A stretch of DNA of 64,000 nucleotides. It comes from Clostridiales bacterium. GTDB lineage: Bacteria; Bacillota; Clostridia; Oscillospirales; CAG-272. Made by a program: the position numbers and the translations under genes. The stretch lies in the NCBI GenBank assembly GCA_022793655.1, contig JAAWDG010000014.1:98636-162635 (forward strand). Direction: 5' to 3'. Shown one piece after another: positions 53,174 to 62,062 of this stretch. Under the pieces are notes generated by a model, which did not search any database, was not told the origin of the DNA, and was given only the letters and a program-made list of their open reading frames with translations. Numbering within the stretch: position 1 is the first letter of the stretch; each line of letters opens with the position of its first letter.

Positions 53174-55087
53174 ATGATATTAACAATCGCAAATGGCGGG
53201 CGTCCCGCGATTGCAAAAGAAGATGGAACGATTCTTTTCCACTCGATTTACATGGGCAACCGGTATTGGGGCGACATGTATAATGTGTTAAAGGACTATA
53301 ACGGAAAAACGTGGAGCATCCGCGAATGCACGCTAAAGGAAATAGCAGAGGATGGTAAGGATTTTTCGATTCTGCATCAGCCCCGCTGCTTTATCGCCGA
53401 GTGTGAAAATGGACGTTTGCTTGCTGCTTTAGATGATCATAACGCTTTGCTTAAAACCGAGGTGAAAAATGAAGGCAATATCGGTGGCGCCGGAGCGGAT
53501 AAGGAGCCTTTGCATGTAATTGCTCTTGGTGGTATGCATGCCGAGCGGCTGGACCGGGCTATGTATAATGGGTTTACCACCTATAACGGCCTGAATCAGT
53601 TAGATATGAACGCAAGAGTTGATATCAAAATTTTTGCTGAAAATGAATATTGTGAAAGTGCCGTACATATGCCTTTGATTGATAAGGCTGGCAAGGCTTA
53701 TCATTTCGGCTTTGTTTCGTTTGAACAATATTTCACGAGCATATTTGCCTGTGAAGGCGGCACGATGGAATATCGTCTTTTCATGGACGGCCGCAATATT
53801 AAACCGGATAGCACCATTGTTTCGGACTGGATGTTGTTTACGCCGATGGCGGATACCGTCAGCGAACTTCCTGACTATACGCGGTTTATACGTGATTTTA
53901 ATCAATTCCAGAAACCCAAGCGTGAGATTCCGGTTGGCTTTAGTTCTTGGTACTATTACATGGGCAATATCAATGAACGCATGGTTTATGAAAACTTAGA
54001 GGCGATTGATAAAATCAAAGACCGGGTGCCGTTCAAGGTTTTCCAGATTGACGCAGGTTGGGCCGATGGTAATCATCAGGGCGAACCGCATGCCGATCGC
54101 TTCCCGAAGGGCATGAAATTCTATGCCGATCTGATTCGTGAACATGGCCTGATACCGGGTATTTGGCTTAATCCTTTCCGTTTTGATCCGGGCGACGCGG
54201 TTTTAGAGGAGCATCCTGATTGGTTTGTGAAAAACGACGCTGGTGAAGATATGACGCATGAGGGCTGTCATATGCTGGATGTGACCCATCCGGAAGCGAA
54301 GCAGTATGTACGTGATTTGTATCATAAATTGACCTATGATTGGGGTTATCGATATTTAAAAATTGATATGGTGAGTGATTTTATCGCTGCCGGACATCAT
54401 CATGATCCTTCGGCAGGCGCGCTTCAAAATCTGCGTGAATATTTCCGGTTAGTCAGAGAGTCCTGCCATCCGGATACCTATATTTTATCCTGCACCTGCC
54501 CGATGTTTGAGGTTTCTGAATTTGTGGACGGCAGCCGTATCTCGGTTGATATTTTTGAGCGCTGGGAATCACTTGTCAAAATGTTCAACCGGGTGCTCAA
54601 ACGGTATTATATGAACGAGAATTTGTATATTGCCGACCCTGATTGTCTCATGATCCGCAAAAAGGAGAATGAAGATGACGACTGCCGGCGGTATTGCTCG
54701 CGTAATGATGATGAAATCCGCACTTTCCTCACCGCTATGTATGCAACTGGCGGCGCGCTGCTTATATCAGATAAGCTGCCGCTGATGAGTGAAGAACAGA
54801 TCGGCTTATATGAAAAGCTGTTCCCGCTGCCTGGCCGTACTGCCAAGCCGCTTGATTTGATGGAATCTTATATCCCGGGTCTCTTGGATCTCGGCTATAA
54901 AGACGATATTCGCACCATCGCCTTCATCAACTGGGGGGAAAGAGAACGTACTTATACTGTTGAGATTGAGGGCGCTCATGAGGCAACCGAACATTGGACA
55001 GACGAGAATTTGGGCGAGGTAAGCGGCGCTTATACCGTAACGCTGAAACCGCACTGCTCTACACTGATTCATTTCAAAAAGAAATGA
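53174..55087 (+). CDS. Alpha-galactosidase (GH36)
   Basis: A 637-residue GH36 enzyme that removes alpha-linked galactose from melibiose/raffinose-type sugars. The N-terminal beta-sandwich covers about 1-240. The TIM barrel has FQIDAGWADG, YLKIDMVSDF with the nucleophile Asp, and DGSRISVDIFERWES with the acid/base Asp. No signal peptide, so sugars are imported first. ATG 53174 follows AGGAGG by ten bases. The gene sits behind two tandem structured leader copies. With lacZ it points to use of plant or milk galactosides. Confidence 0.9.
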   Translation: MILTIANGGRPAIAKEDGTILFHSIYMGNRYWGDMYNVLKDYNGKTWSIRECTLKEIAEDGKDFSILHQPRCFIAECENGRLLAALDDHNALLKTEVKNEGNIGGAGADKEPLHVIALGGMHAERLDRAMYNGFTTYNGLNQLDMNARVDIKIFAENEYCESAVHMPLIDKAGKAYHFGFVSFEQYFTSIFACEGGTMEYRLFMDGRNIKPDSTIVSDWMLFTPMADTVSELPDYTRFIRDFNQFQKPKREIPVGFSSWYYYMGNINERMVYENLEAIDKIKDRVPFKVFQIDAGWADGNHQGEPHADRFPKGMKFYADLIREHGLIPGIWLNPFRFDPGDAVLEEHPDWFVKNDAGEDMTHEGCHMLDVTHPEAKQYVRDLYHKLTYDWGYRYLKIDMVSDFIAAGHHHDPSAGALQNLREYFRLVRESCHPDTYILSCTCPMFEVSEFVDGSRISVDIFERWESLVKMFNRVLKRYYMNENLYIADPDCLMIRKKENEDDDCRRYCSRNDDEIRTFLTAMYATGGALLISDKLPLMSEEQIGLYEKLFPLPGRTAKPLDLMESYIPGLLDLGYKDDIRTIAFINWGERERTYTVEIEGAHEATEHWTDENLGEVSGAYTVTLKPHCSTLIHFKKK

Positions 55088-55148
55088 TAAGATTAACCCT
55101 GACGGTTTCATCTTAGGATAGTGAAAACTTTATAATAGATTATAAACT

Positions 55149-55185
55149 AAAACCCAGAGAGAATTTCTCTGGGTTTTATTTTTTT
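55149..55185 (+). terminator. Terminator after GH36 gene
   Basis: AAAACCCAGAGA / TCTCTGGGTTTT followed by a long T run. Confidence 0.9.
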
Positions 55186-55204
55186 TGAAGAGCATGTTGT
55201 CCAT

Positions 55205-56131
55205 TTATACTAACTTTGTTTTTTTGATAAATGACTTTTGTGCGCCTTGTATTATGGTGTCTTCAGGTTGTAGAGTCCCTAAAAGTAAAGGGGAAGCAGG
55301 GGCATGATATTGATAATTTTCAAATGCTTTATGGGGATTTTTGTTGGCATAGCAATATTTGCATCCATTCATACAGGTATCGTAAGCACCTATATCTCGG
55401 CTTTCGATACAATGACAGCCCCGTCTTGTTCCTTTGTGTTTTAAATGTTTGAATACGATGCCGTTTGCCTCACCTAAAATATCCAGCGTCATGCAGCCGG
55501 AGGCATGAATGCCGTAGCGGGTGTAATCGCCATTGGTGCCGCAGGTTTGAATATGTATGCCGTATTGGCCGGCAATGCGGCCGAATCCTTGCGCTAATAT
55601 GTTCATATCCTGCAAAGACAGTGGAATGAGTTCAGGCATGTTGGTTTGCAGTTTTTTATAGATTTCCACAAAACTGAAAATGCAGCGATCGATATAAGGG
55701 GACAGAACCTTGGCCATGTGTTCAAAAGTATCCAAATGGCGCTGCATGGTATAATTTTTAGTCAATAAAACGGGGTCGTAGCGCCAGGAGACCCGTTTGG
55801 CGCCAACTAATTTAGACAGTTCGATCAAAGTTTCTATGCTCTGCTCGATCGAGGGGACACCGGGCTCAATATCCTTGCCGTAGGCAGTAATCGTGTAGTG
55901 AAAGTATGTATGAAAATGGTCGGTGATTTCATGGATTCTGTGCAAAATAGGCTTGTAATTTTTAGAGCAAAATACCACGCAGTCTACCTTGTCCGGCGTC
56001 AACTCATAACGTGTTACTTTGTTCGGAAATAATGGATTGCGCGAGTAAACATAACCTTCTGCAAATCGGTTTAGCAGCCACTCTGTGTAGTATTGTACCG
56101 TATCGGTTCGCCCGCCTGTATTGATGATCAT
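55205..56131 (-). CDS. DUF1848 protein, radical-SAM-like iron-sulfur protein
   Basis: A 308-residue DUF1848 member. The N-terminus IINTGGRTDTVQYYTEWLLNRF and SWRYDPVLLT are family signatures. The cysteines are near the C-terminus: CHCIESRDIGAYDTC followed by CMNGCKYCYANK, a CxxxCxxC cluster as in radical SAM proteins but placed at the far end. This arrangement is characteristic of the family and its reaction is unknown. GGAGG lies before the ATG. Convergent with the GH36 gene. Confidence 0.85.
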   Translation of the reverse strand: MIINTGGRTDTVQYYTEWLLNRFAEGYVYSRNPLFPNKVTRYELTPDKVDCVVFCSKNYKPILHRIHEITDHFHTYFHYTITAYGKDIEPGVPSIEQSIETLIELSKLVGAKRVSWRYDPVLLTKNYTMQRHLDTFEHMAKVLSPYIDRCIFSFVEIYKKLQTNMPELIPLSLQDMNILAQGFGRIAGQYGIHIQTCGTNGDYTRYGIHASGCMTLDILGEANGIVFKHLKHKGTRRGCHCIESRDIGAYDTCMNGCKYCYANKNPHKAFENYQYHAPASPLLLGTLQPEDTIIQGAQKSFIKKTKLV

Positions 56132-56512
56132 GCTAATACCTCCTTTGTTTTCACATTCATGTTTTTATCTTACTATATTTTTTGACTTTCTGCAAGGCCG
56201 AACCAGCTGCGCAAAGCAAATCAGTGCGTTTGGGCGCATGCTTTTTCCAGTTCTGTTAGGACAAGACTCGTTTTACATAAAATGATTTTCGAAAACAGTT
56301 CTGTGGCATGGTGCATTTAAGACAAAATTTATATTATCGATTGTTTTTTAATTGTTTGTGCACATCGCTTGTGATATTATTAACAAATAACAGGAGGAAA
56401 TAGCAGAAAAAATAGATATTTTTCATAAATTCGACATAATTATACAAAAACGAAAATTTACATATGATATCATTACAATGAGAAAGTATATTTAAGAAAG
56501 GAGCACGCACAC
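56132..56512. other. Intergenic region before TEAP lipoprotein
   Basis: No gene is recognised. It has a promoter at 56352-56380, an AGGAGG near 56391 with no start codon after it, and a five-codon ORF (MRKYI) ending in the lipoprotein ribosome site. The first 200 bases show nothing recognisable. Confidence 0.6.
56352..56380 (+). promoter_or_regulatory. Promoter of TEAP lipoprotein and protease
   Basis: TTGTTT, a 17-base spacer and TATTAT with TGA directly before it (extended -10). Confidence 0.6.
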
Positions 56513-57295
56513 ATGAAAAAAATCACATATCTTGCTCTATTGCTTGCAGTTGCTTGTTTGACGACGAGCCTAATTAGCTGCGGCATCAAGTCGAAAGGGG
56601 GAGAAGAGGTGTTGAACACAGATATATGGGCCGATGTATGGGCCGCAGAGCCAACCGAAACACAGACCGAACCTGCGACCGAAGCGCCCACCGAGGCCCC
56701 GACAGAGGCTCCAACTGAACCGTCGACCGAAGCGCCTACCGAGGCGCCAACAGAGACCCCCACTGAACCCGAGGTAGAAATTACCATCAAGGCCAGAGAC
56801 ACTATGCTGGAGGGCACAGCAGTTGGATTTAATGTGGGGTATAAAACAATTCGTAATTTTCCCAAAAACACCAAATACACAAATCCGAACGCTGGCTTGC
56901 TTCCCTATATCACCGTGCCGATTCAAGACGGTATAGAGGGAGAGGATCATCGTTCCATCTGTGTACTGGTTGTTCGCTCTGTCAACGAATTTCACGAAGC
57001 AGTATCTATTTTTGAAGAGAAAAACTGGCTGTCTGAATATGAGCGATATGACGAGTCGTATTTTCAAAATAATATTTTGTTAGTGTTATATGGCCATGAG
57101 CCGTATTGGCAGATCAAAACGCTCAAAAAAGACGGAACTGAGTTATGTCTTGGCTTTGACGATGCTGTGTTATTGCCGGGGAATTACCGTCCAACTGATG
57201 TTACTTTTGTTCAGTTGGGTATCGAGATCAGTCGAGTTGATTTGGAGGGCGTAGACACCATCAGCATCTTTGACCGGGCAATTAATACAAAATAA
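56513..57295 (+). CDS. Lipoprotein with Thr/Glu/Pro repeat stalk
   Basis: A 260-residue protein. The signal peptide MKKITYLALLLAVACLTTSL and lipobox LISC anchor it outside the cell. Residues about 46-85 are a repetitive stalk of TEAP/TEPS units (DNA about 56655-56775), typical of flexible wall-spanning spacers and prone to length change. The C-terminal domain of about 170 residues (VEITIKARDTMLEG...) is not recognised. AAAGGAG precedes the ATG. It lies 39 bases before the subtilisin-like surface protease, probably in one operon. Confidence 0.8.
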   Translation: MKKITYLALLLAVACLTTSLISCGIKSKGGEEVLNTDIWADVWAAEPTETQTEPATEAPTEAPTEAPTEPSTEAPTEAPTETPTEPEVEITIKARDTMLEGTAVGFNVGYKTIRNFPKNTKYTNPNAGLLPYITVPIQDGIEGEDHRSICVLVVRSVNEFHEAVSIFEEKNWLSEYERYDESYFQNNILLVLYGHEPYWQIKTLKKDGTELCLGFDDAVLLPGNYRPTDVTFVQLGIEISRVDLEGVDTISIFDRAINTK

Positions 57296-57334
57296 CAATA
57301 AACTTGTGAAAAAGAAAGAAATGGAAAGACAAGA

Positions 57335-60300
57335 ATGAAGAGAATCATATCGCTCATCATCGCGGTTGGCTTAGTATTGATGGCCAATACAACCGTCATG
57401 ATATGGGCCGAAGATAACGACACCCTTTCGGATAAAATTATTTGTCAGGCCACCTTAGAAGATCATTTTACTGATGATTGTGTAGTGGTGGTCATTGACA
57501 AGAACAATAGCGGTGTCAATAAATTTTTCTCCAAGGAAAAATTTAAGGGCATTGACCTGACAAGCGTTGAAGATTTAACAGAGATTGAGGGAGATCCCGA
57601 TACAAAATTGTATTTGGATCAAGAGAATTTTAAACAGGTACTCAAGCTAAGCTTAGTCAAGACCGGTAAAAAAGAGGTCTTAAAGGCCATTCGCAAATTA
57701 GAAAAGCTGGATTTTGTCTATTCGGCCAGTCCTAATTACTGTTACACGATCGATGAAGCAGAGCCTTTACCCGTTGGTGGGACAGAGGAGGACCTTGGGG
57801 CCGAGATCAAGGCAGAAGACCCACAAACAGGGGAAAAGTCTGAACCAGACGATGGAGAGACAGTACAAGAAGAATCGACAGAATCGACCGCGCCGGGCGC
57901 AGAAGACGGGGTACAGCCTCTGGCGGCGACACCGAATGATCCTAAATATAGCAGCCAATGGGGACTAAGCGCGATCAAAGCGCCCCAGGCGTGGGATATC
58001 ACAACCGGCGATGCTGCGTCAACCCCTATGTCAAAGCGAGTTATGGTGGGCGTAATTGATACAGGCGTGGCTGATCACCCTGATCTTAGAGACAATGTCT
58101 ATTGGGACATGGCGCAGGATTTTTATCATGATACGGCCGGAAAATCAGCGGTAAGTGATGATACAGATGGCCACGGAACAATGGTTGCCAGCGTAATCGG
58201 GGCGAAAGGCAACAATGGTATCGGTGTTTCGGGTATATGTTGGAATGTCGCGATTGTGCCTATGCAGACATGTGATGATGGAGGGAGACTTTTGGATGGA
58301 AATGCAATTCGAAAAGCCTTTACCTATGCCATAAATAACGATATTCCTATTTTGAACTGCAGCTACGGAGGATTATCAGAAGACGAATCAGCTGCTTCAT
58401 TTATGAAAAACTATAAGGGGTTGATTGTTTGTTCAGCAGGAAATGATGGCAAAAATACAGATGTTAATCCACATATGCCCTCCTGTTTGCCGTTGGATAA
58501 TATCATTTCTGTTGCTGCTACCAAAGCAAACAGTGTGTATTTAGCTACCTCAGATGATTGGAAATTTGGTTCCAACTACGGTGTCTCAACGGTGGATATC
58601 GCTGCGCCGGGGACGGGAATTTATACGGTGAAAGCCGATGGCGGATATGACGAAAAGTTTTGTGGCACATCTTCAGCCGCGCCGCATGTAGCGGGCGTGG
58701 CGGCGCTGATCTTAAGCAAACGGCCGGGGCTCACGGGCACGCACTTGAAATATCTGCTGACCGCTTATGCCAGCGGCATGGGAGAATTAAAGGGCAAGGT
58801 TGCAAACGGAGCCTTTTTGAACGCGGCGTCAGCTGTAAACGGAGCAATGAACGACACTGTGAAAGTGACCTTCAATACCAACGGCGGTGCCTGTGAGGAT
58901 TCATATCGGTATTATGTGAAGGGACAGAAATATTGGGATTTACCCAAAGTGACCCGAACCCAATGTGCGTTTGATGGCTGGTACCAGAATAACACCAAGA
59001 TCACAGAGACAAGCACAGTGCCAAGCAGCAATGTTACTTTATATGCAAACTGGAAAGCAAACATTTATTATCGTAATTTGGGCGTATTGGAAGGCAGCGA
59101 AGAAATTTCATTTGGCCAAAGCGGTATGTTAAAGATAAGCAAAACGCTGACCAAGACAGGATACAAGTTTAAAGGCTGGCAATATAAAGGCGTAACCTAT
59201 CTGCCAGGTGAGTCTATAAAAATTCAAGAAAGTGCTACCTTAGAAGCCCAGTGGGAAGAACTATATAGCGTGATCACCTATGCCACCCGGTATTTTTCGC
59301 CCAAGTGGACCCAGCAAATCAGTTATGCAAGCGCCGTCAAGAACGGGGACAAGGTTCAAATACCATGTTCGCTGTTGGAAAGCCCCAGTGTGGGATTGTA
59401 TGTCTTTAAAGGGTGGAACATCAAAAATGGCGATAACACACTCTATACCCCGGGCGGCACCGGGAACCTGCCGGCGTTTAAAAGCTATATATTAGAAGAT
59501 GTGGCGGATCGAAGAGCAAAAGGCGATGTTTCGTTTGATGCCAACGGCGGTAAAAACCCGCCACAGGCACAAACGTTTTATTATGATGATATTACGATTA
59601 TCATTCCGAAACAAGAGCCGACAAGACAGGGTTATAGTTTCTTAGGATGGTCGGAATCGGCGGAGGGCGATGCTAATTTTGCGCCCGGTTCTTATTACAG
59701 TGTGCCTTTTAGCACCACCTTGTATGCAAAATGGGTGTCTGATGGGTTTGTGATTCGTTTTGACACCGGCACCAATACGAGCGACGAGGTGCAGGCATAT
59801 GACCCGCCGCTATCTGTAACCTATGCGGTGGGCGGCCAAAACACGGGCGTTACACTGCCTTCTCAGATTCCAGTGCGTTCGGGTTATACGTTCAAGGGCT
59901 GGTCGTATACTTATAATGGCAAGACTACTGTATATAACAAAGAACAAAATTTCAAATTGCCGGCCGCTGTCTTGGCAGGGTTCAATGCGGAAGGCGGCAA
60001 TGTCGTTACACTGAGCGCCGTATGGGAGCGATATCCCGAAGAACAGCTGATGGCGTTTGTAGATCTCACAAAATATGGCGGTCAAACAAATCAGGTGTAT
60101 TTGCGCAATGTGACGCGGGGCGGCACTTATGGTAATGCTTATGAGCCCGACGACGCGTCGAAAACGGCTGCTTTTCCCACGCCCGCTGCGCGCACTGGCT
60201 ATTATTTCGATGGCTGGGCCGATGTCAATGGCCGTGCGGTCACTGCCCAGACGCCGGTTAGCAAAGAGGGATTCCACATTGTTTATGCCCGCTGGATTAA

Positions 60301-61603
60301 AGCGGCAAGCTATGATGATGTTTCGTCGAGCAATCCTCTTGCATCTTATATTTCAAAGTGCAATGCCTATGGTTATATGGTGGGCACAGATACCAGTCAA
60401 TTTTCTCCCGAAGATCGAGTTACCCGCGGGATGGCTGCGGTTGTGATTCATCGCATGGAGGGATCGCCGGTTTGCGGGAACAATTCGTTCTATGATGTGA
60501 AGACGAAAACAGCAAGCGGTACGTCGAATAAGACCAGCGAAGCCATCACATGGATGTATGAAAACGGTATTGCCTCAGGAATGTCTGCCCATTATTTTGG
60601 ACAGGAAGAAGAGGTTACTCGTGAACAGCTTATGATCATGCTGTATCGCTATGTCAAATATCGGGGCGGTTACGAAGAAGGAGATATAAAAGCGGGCTGT
60701 CTTGATGTATATAGTGACAAAGACGAGATCGCATCTTCGGCGTTGGCGGCCATGCAATGGGCGGTGTCACAAAAAATAATGAGCGGTGTTTCAGCCACGT
60801 CGCTTTCGCCTAAGGGTACAGTGACGCGCGGACAGATGGCCGCCTTTATTATGCGGACAAGGCAGCTGTTCGTGGAGAGATGTAAAATTGTAGAAATGAA
60901 AACAAATGGAGCGGCTGTCAACTATGCAGCGGATCGAGTGGGCCTTGTGCACCAAGCACTCCAAGATAATGCATGGGAGCAAATCAGTGCGGCTTCACAG
61001 GCGGGTATCGCCGATCTGTTATGGCGTGTGGGCGATGAAAAGGAAGTGGAGCTTTCGTATGGCGAAAAGCTGACTTTGCAAATCTATGGGTTTAATCATG
61101 ATAACCTCACTGAAGGGGGCAAAGCGGGCATAACATTTGGCCTTAAGGATATCATGCAGGATGCACGTGAGATGGATAGTGTCAATTCAAACGAGGGCAG
61201 CTTTACAGCAACTTCGATGCATGAATGGCTGAACGGGAATGTTTATCGGTCGCTACCGTCCGACTTGCAGGAAAGCATCAAGGCCGCTGATAAGAAAACT
61301 TCGGTCGGCGGAGGAAGCTCGCAGATTCGAACCGATAGTATGAAAATTTTCTTATTCTCGGAAGTTGAATGTTTTGGTACAACCTACCATTCAGCAGATG
61401 GGGAAGGCAAACAATATGCTATATTTACCGATGATGCAAGCCGTATTAAAGTGTTAGAAGGCCCGGATATTTTTGAATGGTGGGAACGTAGCCCAAGACT
61501 TGCTGATACGGCTGCTTTCTGTTTGGTTCATGCCACTGGACATGCAGGCTATGGCGAGGCCGGCTGGCCTTATGCGGGTGTTAATTTCGGATTCTGTATT
61601 TAG
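57335..61603 (+). CDS. Subtilisin-like (S8) surface protease with InlB-type repeats and SLH domains
   Basis: A 1422-residue secreted protein. The signal peptide (1-25) and a propeptide-like part (about 30-150) precede the S8 domain with Asp242 (VIDTGVADHP), His280 (DGHGTMVAS), Asn370 (CSAGNDG) and Ser446 (GTSSAAPHVAG). Several Listeria-Bacteroides (flg_new) repeats follow (VTFNTNGG...FDGWYQNN...LYANW) to about 995. Three SLH motifs (about 1000-1185) attach it to the wall polymer. The end (about 1240-1422) resembles DUF6273, with EWWERSPRLADTA and a final GVNFGFCI. It is probably co-expressed with the upstream lipoprotein. Confidence 0.92.
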   Translation: MKRIISLIIAVGLVLMANTTVMIWAEDNDTLSDKIICQATLEDHFTDDCVVVVIDKNNSGVNKFFSKEKFKGIDLTSVEDLTEIEGDPDTKLYLDQENFKQVLKLSLVKTGKKEVLKAIRKLEKLDFVYSASPNYCYTIDEAEPLPVGGTEEDLGAEIKAEDPQTGEKSEPDDGETVQEESTESTAPGAEDGVQPLAATPNDPKYSSQWGLSAIKAPQAWDITTGDAASTPMSKRVMVGVIDTGVADHPDLRDNVYWDMAQDFYHDTAGKSAVSDDTDGHGTMVASVIGAKGNNGIGVSGICWNVAIVPMQTCDDGGRLLDGNAIRKAFTYAINNDIPILNCSYGGLSEDESAASFMKNYKGLIVCSAGNDGKNTDVNPHMPSCLPLDNIISVAATKANSVYLATSDDWKFGSNYGVSTVDIAAPGTGIYTVKADGGYDEKFCGTSSAAPHVAGVAALILSKRPGLTGTHLKYLLTAYASGMGELKGKVANGAFLNAASAVNGAMNDTVKVTFNTNGGACEDSYRYYVKGQKYWDLPKVTRTQCAFDGWYQNNTKITETSTVPSSNVTLYANWKANIYYRNLGVLEGSEEISFGQSGMLKISKTLTKTGYKFKGWQYKGVTYLPGESIKIQESATLEAQWEELYSVITYATRYFSPKWTQQISYASAVKNGDKVQIPCSLLESPSVGLYVFKGWNIKNGDNTLYTPGGTGNLPAFKSYILEDVADRRAKGDVSFDANGGKNPPQAQTFYYDDITIIIPKQEPTRQGYSFLGWSESAEGDANFAPGSYYSVPFSTTLYAKWVSDGFVIRFDTGTNTSDEVQAYDPPLSVTYAVGGQNTGVTLPSQIPVRSGYTFKGWSYTYNGKTTVYNKEQNFKLPAAVLAGFNAEGGNVVTLSAVWERYPEEQLMAFVDLTKYGGQTNQVYLRNVTRGGTYGNAYEPDDASKTAAFPTPAARTGYYFDGWADVNGRAVTAQTPVSKEGFHIVYARWIKAASYDDVSSSNPLASYISKCNAYGYMVGTDTSQFSPEDRVTRGMAAVVIHRMEGSPVCGNNSFYDVKTKTASGTSNKTSEAITWMYENGIASGMSAHYFGQEEEVTREQLMIMLYRYVKYRGGYEEGDIKAGCLDVYSDKDEIASSALAAMQWAVSQKIMSGVSATSLSPKGTVTRGQMAAFIMRTRQLFVERCKIVEMKTNGAAVNYAADRVGLVHQALQDNAWEQISAASQAGIADLLWRVGDEKEVELSYGEKLTLQIYGFNHDNLTEGGKAGITFGLKDIMQDAREMDSVNSNEGSFTATSMHEWLNGNVYRSLPSDLQESIKAADKKTSVGGGSSQIRTDSMKIFLFSEVECFGTTYHSADGEGKQYAIFTDDASRIKVLEGPDIFEWWERSPRLADTAAFCLVHATGHAGYGEAGWPYAGVNFGFCI

Positions 61604-61704
61604 TATACAGCGTGAAGGGGGCTCTTCTTGGATTAGAACGGCTTCATATAGTAAACGAAAAAATATTGACAGAAATAACCCCCTATATCGAGTAAATGCA
61701 AATA

Positions 61705-61750
61705 AAAAACTCTATGTGTTTTCGGAATGATTCACATAGAGTTTTTATTT
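61705..61750 (+). terminator. Terminator of surface protease transcript
   Basis: AAAAACTCTATGTG and CACATAGAGTTTTT around a 14-base loop, followed by a T-rich tail. Confidence 0.88.
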
Positions 61751-61861
61751 ATGGCAAGCAGTGATATGATCATATAATTAGCTGCTTGTTCTTGATAAGA
61801 AAATATACATTTCATGAGAAAAATTCAAAAACTTGGATAAGAATATAGATAGAGAGTATCA

Positions 61862-61890
61862 TTGATAAATGAATGATTTTATGGTATAAT
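61862..61890 (+). promoter_or_regulatory. uvrB promoter
   Basis: TTGATA, a 17-base spacer ending TATGG and TATAAT (extended -10 TGGTATAAT). The start-site hairpin of the leader family is absent here. Confidence 0.7.
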
Positions 61891-62062
61891 CTATAGTCAG
61901 GTTTTTTATGTTCTTTATCTCGTTCGCACTGTTTGCCAAACGGATAAAAGTGGCTCGCTTTGCCAAGCAGCATCATCGTTCTTGTATGAAAAATATGCAG
62001 GTGCTTTCCTGCATTCTTACCCTGCATTAACGATAACAACGATTCAAAAAGGAGGTTTTGCA

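Larger units (their letters stand above)
61604..62062. other. Intergenic region before uvrB
   Basis: No gene is recognised. It holds a terminator (61705-61750), the uvrB promoter (61862-61890) and a leader of about 165 nt with small hairpins such as GTTTG/CAAAC and GCAGG/CCTGC and the arms ATCGTT (about 61975) and AACGAT (about 62029). No clear LexA box was found by eye. Confidence 0.55.

Noticed and set aside
61050-61603. Possible diversity-generating retroelement target at the protease C-terminus
   Set aside because: No reverse transcriptase gene and no near-repeat template with A changes were seen in the window.
61473-61730. 85-aa ORF overlapping the end of the surface protease
   Set aside because: Starts inside the protease frame, no ribosome site, codon pattern unlike neighbours. 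I also looked for a shifted continuation of the protease and found none convincing.
61880-62062. LexA/SOS box before uvrB
   Set aside because: No CGAACNNNNGTTCG-like site could be found by eye between the promoter and the start.
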